A stretch of 8,991 nucleotides of DNA. Origin: Caldithrix sp. RBG_13_44_9 (GTDB taxonomy: Bacteria; Calditrichota; Calditrichia; RBG-13-44-9). Under the pieces are notes generated by a model. It was not told the DNA's origin and searched no databases. It saw only the letters and a list, made by a program, of their open reading frames with translations. The position numbers and the translations under genes are program-made. The stretch is from NCBI GenBank assembly GCA_001771055.1, contig MESS01000092.1, positions 17,063 through 26,053 on the forward strand, in the 5' to 3' direction. Below, one piece after another: positions 6,280 through 8,991 of this stretch (position 1 is its first letter; each line of letters starts with the position of its first letter).

Positions 6280-6309
6280 ATGATGTATGTATCTAGCTCT
6301 GTTTTATAA
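6280..6309 (+). CDS. Possible leader peptide of nine codons ahead of ilvE
   Basis: A very short frame (MMYVSSSVL, stop TAA) follows GAGGAA at 6274-6279. The second ATG (6283) sits 5 nt after GAGG and is the better-placed start, giving eight residues. The frame begins about 14 nt into the predicted transcript and ends 25 nt before the terminator stem. Three of its codons are for valine or leucine (GTA, GTT, TTA), products of the downstream pathway. A frame this short can occur by chance, and the codon bias is weak compared with classical ilv or leu leader peptides. Confidence 0.25.
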   Translation: MMYVSSSVL

Positions 6310-6334
6310 TATATTTTTATCAAAAAACTCATCC

Positions 6335-6360
6335 ACCCGGTTTAAACGACCGGGTTTTTT
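6335..6360 (+). terminator. Intrinsic terminator 37 bp upstream of ilvE (possible attenuator)
   Basis: ACCCGG (6335-6340) and CCGGGT (6350-6355) form a perfect 6-bp GC-rich stem with a 9-nt loop, directly followed by a T-run (6355-6360). This is a textbook rho-independent terminator on the plus strand. The adjacent genes diverge, so no upstream plus-strand gene needs it. It therefore either ends a short transcript from the promoter at 6232-6260 (about 94 nt) or acts as an attenuator of ilvE. The opposite strand also has T residues after the stem and might terminate weakly. Confidence 0.85.
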
Positions 6361-6397
6361 ATTGATAATTTCAGGGTAGAAATTAGGAGAGAGTCTT

Positions 6398-7435
6398 ATG
6401 TTCGATACCAAATATTTTTCTGGAGCAAAAAAATTCTGGTACAATGGTAAATTGTATAAATGGGACTCGGTAAATATTCATGTCATGAGCCACGCCCTTC
6501 ATTATGGAAGTTCGGTATTCGAAGGTATTCGGGCTTATGAGACCGACCGTGGACCTGCGATTTTTCGCTTGCAAGATCACGTTGAGCGGTTTTTCCTCTC
6601 AGCCGGTACCATTAATATGAAAATTCCATACAGCAAAGATGAAATTATTGAGGCAATCAAACTGGTCATAAAAGAGAACAAATTACGGGCGGCTTATATC
6701 CGACCGAATTTGTTCTTTGGTTATGGGAATCTGGGCTTAATACCTAAAGTCTGTCCGGTGGAACTGGTGGTCGGCTGCTGGTCATGGGGAGCCTATCTGG
6801 GTGATGAGAGTCTGGAAACAGGCGTGCATGCTCTACTGCTCAATCGCCGCCGGATCCATCCCAGTCAAATGGATATGAGAGCCAAGATCGGTGGGATGTA
6901 TGCCCAATCCAATATTGCAGGCAGTTATGCCCGCTCTCTGGGGTATGAGGAAGCGATCTTTTTGAATTTGGAAGGACGGATTGCCGAAGGGCCGGGAGAA
7001 AATATTCTGGTGGTGAAGAAAAAGCGGATTAAGACCAATAATGAAAACGAATCGATTTTACCCGGACTGACCCGTACCACCCTATTGGAACTGGCAAGAG
7101 ATTCAGGCTATGACACCGAAATTGGTCCGATTACTATCGAAGAATTGCTGGGCGCAGATGAAGCTTTCTTTACCGGTACTGCTGCCGAAGTAACACCGAT
7201 ATGTCACATCACCGACGGAAGTATTAAAGAAAAGCTTACCACCGACTGGAAAAAGCACGCCATCGGATCCGGAAAACCAGGGCCTATTACCTGCCAGTTG
7301 TCCAGGAAATATGCCGAAGTAGTAAGAGGCAAGGACCCGCTCTATGAGAAATGGCTCACCTTGGTATATTCCACACCCGCAGAAGCTGAAAAAAATTTGG
7401 GAATCAAAGAAGCAGAGCATTTAACAAAATATTAA
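6398..7435 (+). CDS. ilvE: Branched-chain amino acid aminotransferase (PLP fold-type IV)
   Basis: IlvE moves the amino group between glutamate and the 2-oxo acids of leucine, isoleucine and valine, the last step of their synthesis and the first of their breakdown. The 345-residue product shows the class IV landmarks in order: SHALHYGSSVFEGIRAY (31-47), RPNLFFGYGNLGL (102-114), AKIGGMYAQSNIA (162-174) with K163 as the predicted PLP Schiff-base lysine, RIAEGPGEN (194-202) with the conserved glutamate E197, LPGLTR (221-226), and FFTGTAAEVTPI (257-268). The C-terminal YEKWLTLV is also usual. D-amino-acid transaminase and aminodeoxychorismate lyase, the other class IV members, are shorter and lack the FEGIRAY/GYG combination. 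The ATG is preceded by AGGAGA at 7 nt spacing. An intrinsic terminator in the leader suggests attenuation. The next aminotransferase gene starts 19 bp downstream, so the two probably form an operon. Confidence 0.93.
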   Translation: MFDTKYFSGAKKFWYNGKLYKWDSVNIHVMSHALHYGSSVFEGIRAYETDRGPAIFRLQDHVERFFLSAGTINMKIPYSKDEIIEAIKLVIKENKLRAAYIRPNLFFGYGNLGLIPKVCPVELVVGCWSWGAYLGDESLETGVHALLLNRRRIHPSQMDMRAKIGGMYAQSNIAGSYARSLGYEEAIFLNLEGRIAEGPGENILVVKKKRIKTNNENESILPGLTRTTLLELARDSGYDTEIGPITIEELLGADEAFFTGTAAEVTPICHITDGSIKEKLTTDWKKHAIGSGKPGPITCQLSRKYAEVVRGKDPLYEKWLTLVYSTPAEAEKNLGIKEAEHLTKY

Positions 7436-7454
7436 TTCTGATAAGGAGTTTTTA

Positions 7455-8657
7455 ATGCCTCATATTGCCAAGCGTGCCGATTTAATGCCGCCGTCGCCCA
7501 TTCGCAAACTGGTACCTTTTGCCGAAGAAGCCCGGAAAAGAGGCATCCACGTCTACAACATCAATATTGGCCAGCCGGATATCAGAACTCCCCAGGTGTT
7601 TCTGGATGCTGTCCGCCATCATAATTTGGAGGTACTTCCCTACGGCCATTCCGCCGGGTCATGGGAATACCGGGATGAATTGGTAAAATATTATGCCAGA
7701 TTTGATATTCACATCAGCAGCGAAGAAATTATTGTAACCAATGGCGGCAGCGAGGCAATTATTTTTGCGATGATGGTCACCATGGATCCTGGCGATAATA
7801 TAATTATCCCGGAACCTTTCTATACCAACTATAATGGTTTTGCGGTTGAAGCCGGGGTGGGTATCATTCCCGTCACCAGCAAAGTTGAGGACGGTTTTAA
7901 GTTACCGCCGCTCCAGGAGATTGAAAGAAAGATCACCTCACGAACCCGGGCAATTATGATTTGCACTCCCAATAATCCCACTGGTTACGTCTATACCCGC
8001 CAGGAAATGGAGACTGTGCGAGAATTAGTACTAAAACATGATCTGTATTTCTTTTCTGATGAAGTGTACCGGGAATTTATTTATGATGGAGCAGAATACA
8101 CCTCGGTGATGCACCTGGAAGGTTTGCAGCAGCGGGCAGTGTTGCTGGATAGTATTTCTAAGCGCTACTCAGTTTGCGGTGCCCGTATCGGTTGTCTGAT
8201 TACCCACAACCAGAAAATTCTCGATGCCAGTCTGCGATTAGGACAGGCCCGGCTTTGTCCGCCTACCCTGGAGCAGATTGCCGCCCGGGCGGCGGTCCAT
8301 ACCCCGGCGTCTTATTTTACTGAAGTGGTGAATGAATATAAACAGAGAAGAGATGTGGTGTTCGCGGAATTGAAAAAGATTCCGGGAGTTGTGGCCCTCA
8401 AACCGCAGGGAGCATTCTATACCATTGTCAAATTGCCGGTTGATGATGCCGATCAATTTTCGACCTGGCTGTTAAAAGAGTTCCATCTCAATAAAGAAAC
8501 GATTATGCTTGCCCCCGGCAACGGATTTTATGCCACTCCCGGTAAAGGTGTGGATGAAGTTCGTATCGCTTTTGTGTTGAATGTAGAATCGATGAAGCGT
8601 TCGATGGAAATCTTGCGCGAAGCCTTAAAAGTATACCCCGGCAGAGTGAAGCATTAG
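7455..8657 (+). CDS. Class I/II PLP-dependent aminotransferase, aspartate-aminotransferase-like
   Basis: A 400-residue cytoplasmic fold-type I aminotransferase. Landmarks: MPPSPIRKLVPFAEEARKRG (11-30), the substrate-binding loop NIGQPD (37-42), TNGGSEA (95-101) for PLP phosphate binding, TPNNPTG (171-177) with N174, SDEVY (201-205) with D202 and Y205 contacting the cofactor ring, SISKRYSVCGARIG (233-246) with K236 as the PLP lysine, and EVRIAF (368-373) with R370 as the substrate carboxylate arginine. All expected catalytic residues are present. This subgroup is usually annotated only as aspartate or aromatic aminotransferase, and the substrate cannot be read from the sequence. It begins 19 bp after ilvE with AAGGAG 6 nt before the ATG, so it is very likely co-transcribed. 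It could supply glutamate- or aspartate-linked transamination alongside IlvE. Confidence 0.9.
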   Translation: MPHIAKRADLMPPSPIRKLVPFAEEARKRGIHVYNINIGQPDIRTPQVFLDAVRHHNLEVLPYGHSAGSWEYRDELVKYYARFDIHISSEEIIVTNGGSEAIIFAMMVTMDPGDNIIIPEPFYTNYNGFAVEAGVGIIPVTSKVEDGFKLPPLQEIERKITSRTRAIMICTPNNPTGYVYTRQEMETVRELVLKHDLYFFSDEVYREFIYDGAEYTSVMHLEGLQQRAVLLDSISKRYSVCGARIGCLITHNQKILDASLRLGQARLCPPTLEQIAARAAVHTPASYFTEVVNEYKQRRDVVFAELKKIPGVVALKPQGAFYTIVKLPVDDADQFSTWLLKEFHLNKETIMLAPGNGFYATPGKGVDEVRIAFVLNVESMKRSMEILREALKVYPGRVKH

Positions 8658-8668
8658 ATCATTTGATT

Positions 8669-8721
8669 AAAAAAAATCGGTTGTAAGAAAACTGGAACTT
8701 GCAGGTATTACCTTAAACAAC
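8669..8721 (-). terminator. Possible terminator of the right-edge outer-membrane gene
   Basis: On the minus strand, just after the stop codon of the right-edge gene, GTTGT-TT-AAG (8721-8712) can pair with CTT-ACAAC (8687-8680), an 8-bp stem with a 2-nt bulge and a 24-nt loop. It is followed by CGAT and a run of eight T (8676-8669). The stem is weak and long-looped, but position and T-run fit. It lies between convergent genes. No comparable terminator was seen for the plus-strand aminotransferase unit. Confidence 0.35.
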
Positions 8722-8722
8722 T

Positions 8723-8991
8723 TTAGAACCGGAATTGAGTGGTTAAAGCCACATCAACGCTGCGGGCATTCCTGAACCAGCGGAAGTTATGGTTCAAATA
8801 TCCCAGATTCAGCTGCCAGTATTTTAAATCAATTCCCAAACCCAACCCCAGGGCAAATCCCAGATTTCCTCCCACCGCAACCCCGGCCCGCAAGGGCAGA
8901 ACTGGAGTTGGCAGATATTCCACACCTGCTGACACCTGGGGAACATTGCTGTTCCCAAAAGTTTTGTTCAGCCCCTGTTGATAAGCGGCAG
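8723..8991 (-). CDS. C-terminal 88 residues of a probable outer-membrane beta-barrel protein (runs off right edge)
   Basis: The frame is open from base 8991 to a TAA at 8725-8723. A GTG at 8935 could be read as a start, but the frame continues upstream with similar composition (including LNKTFGNSNVPQVSAGVEYLP), so the gene is treated as partial. The visible part has several short amphipathic, glycine-rich strands with alternating small or polar and hydrophobic residues: LPLRAGVAVGG, LGFALGLGLGI, WQLNLGYLNHN, SVDVALTTQFRF. It ends in phenylalanine. Alternating strands and a terminal aromatic residue are the classic signal read by the BAM machinery for outer-membrane insertion. The pattern resembles PorV- or DUF5723-like barrels of FCB bacteria, but the fragment is too short to name a family. 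It converges on the aminotransferase operon with a 65-bp gap. Confidence 0.65.
   Translation of the reverse strand, partial: AAYQQGLNKTFGNSNVPQVSAGVEYLPTPVLPLRAGVAVGGNLGFALGLGLGIDLKYWQLNLGYLNHNFRWFRNARSVDVALTTQFRF

Larger units (their letters stand above)
5733..6397. other. Divergent intergenic region, 665 bp, without a convincing protein gene
   Basis: This stretch separates two divergent transcription units. It is mostly AT-rich (about 22% G+C by hand count over 5941-6000). It holds the minus-strand operon promoter, a decayed palindromic repeat, a GC-richer island, a plus-strand promoter, a possible short leader ORF and an intrinsic terminator, each listed separately. The longest open frame (minus strand, 67 codons, 6332-6129) has no properly spaced ribosome binding site and no recognisable motif, and is not called. 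Confidence 0.75.

Noticed and set aside
6129..6332. 67-codon minus-strand frame in the divergent intergenic region
   Set aside because: It begins against the terminator stem, its only purine-rich upstream sequence abuts the ATG, it has no recognisable motif, and it crosses the plus-strand promoter and the GC island. Treated as noncoding.
6360..6397. T-box or other known riboswitch before ilvE
   Set aside because: GGGTAGAAA near 6374 superficially recalls part of the T-box sequence, but the conserved TGGNACCGCG core is absent. No SAM, lysine, glycine, cobalamin or GEMM core was recognised either.
8723..8935. Complete 70-residue gene starting at GTG 8935
   Set aside because: The same frame stays open to the window edge with barrel-like composition, so the GTG is more likely an internal valine of a larger gene.
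1..8991. CRISPR array, insertion sequence, tRNA or rRNA
   Set aside because: No regularly spaced repeats, transposase motifs, terminal inverted repeats of IS type, tRNA cloverleaf or rRNA sequence was seen on reading both strands.

Overview
The window looks like chromosomal DNA from a Gram-negative bacterium, most likely an uncultured or little-studied member of the FCB/Calditrichota-like part of the tree. This placement is inference. It rests on three things: the end of an outer-membrane beta-barrel-like gene at the right edge, a degenerate copy of a dispersed palindrome I recall from such genomes, and the style of the two aminotransferases. Most genes have clear Shine-Dalgarno sequences, and three intergenic sites resemble sigma70 promoters, which argues against a typical Bacteroidetes genome. 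No insertion sequence, phage gene, tRNA, rRNA or CRISPR array was seen.

Left part, minus strand: positions 1-777 hold the first 259 codons of phosphate acetyltransferase (pta), with its own probable promoter. To its right is a five-gene, tightly packed minus-strand operon read from 5732 down to 910. Its order is a 565-residue protein with a type IV pilin-like N-terminus, a degenerate PilM-like protein, a PilN/PilO-like membrane protein, rsmD (16S rRNA G966 methyltransferase) and coaD (phosphopantetheine adenylyltransferase). Gaps are 9, 11 and 16 bp, followed by a 4-bp ATGA overlap. A good promoter (TTGACA, 17 bp, TAAACT) lies at 5843-5815, and a probable terminator follows coaD.

Middle: a 665-bp divergent intergenic region (5733-6397). 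It holds the operon promoter, a decayed palindromic repeat (5995-6042), a GC-richer and possibly structured island (about 6101-6200), a strong plus-strand promoter (6232-6260), a possible nine-codon leader ORF (6280-6309), and an intrinsic terminator (6335-6360) only 37 bp before the next gene. A promoter, mini-ORF, terminator and gene in that order suggest transcription attenuation or a roughly 94-nt small RNA.

Right part, plus strand: a two-gene unit encodes a branched-chain amino acid aminotransferase (ilvE, 6398-7435) and a class I/II PLP aminotransferase (7455-8657). These probably act together in amino-acid transamination. At the right edge (8723-8991, minus strand) is the C-terminal end of a probable outer-membrane beta-barrel protein that runs off the window.

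The least ordinary content is the trio at 1966-5732. It looks like a reduced, highly diverged inner-membrane platform of the type IV pilus / type II secretion class (PilM, PilN/O, pilin-like), whose pilin-like member is a 565-residue, probably helical protein instead of a short pilin.
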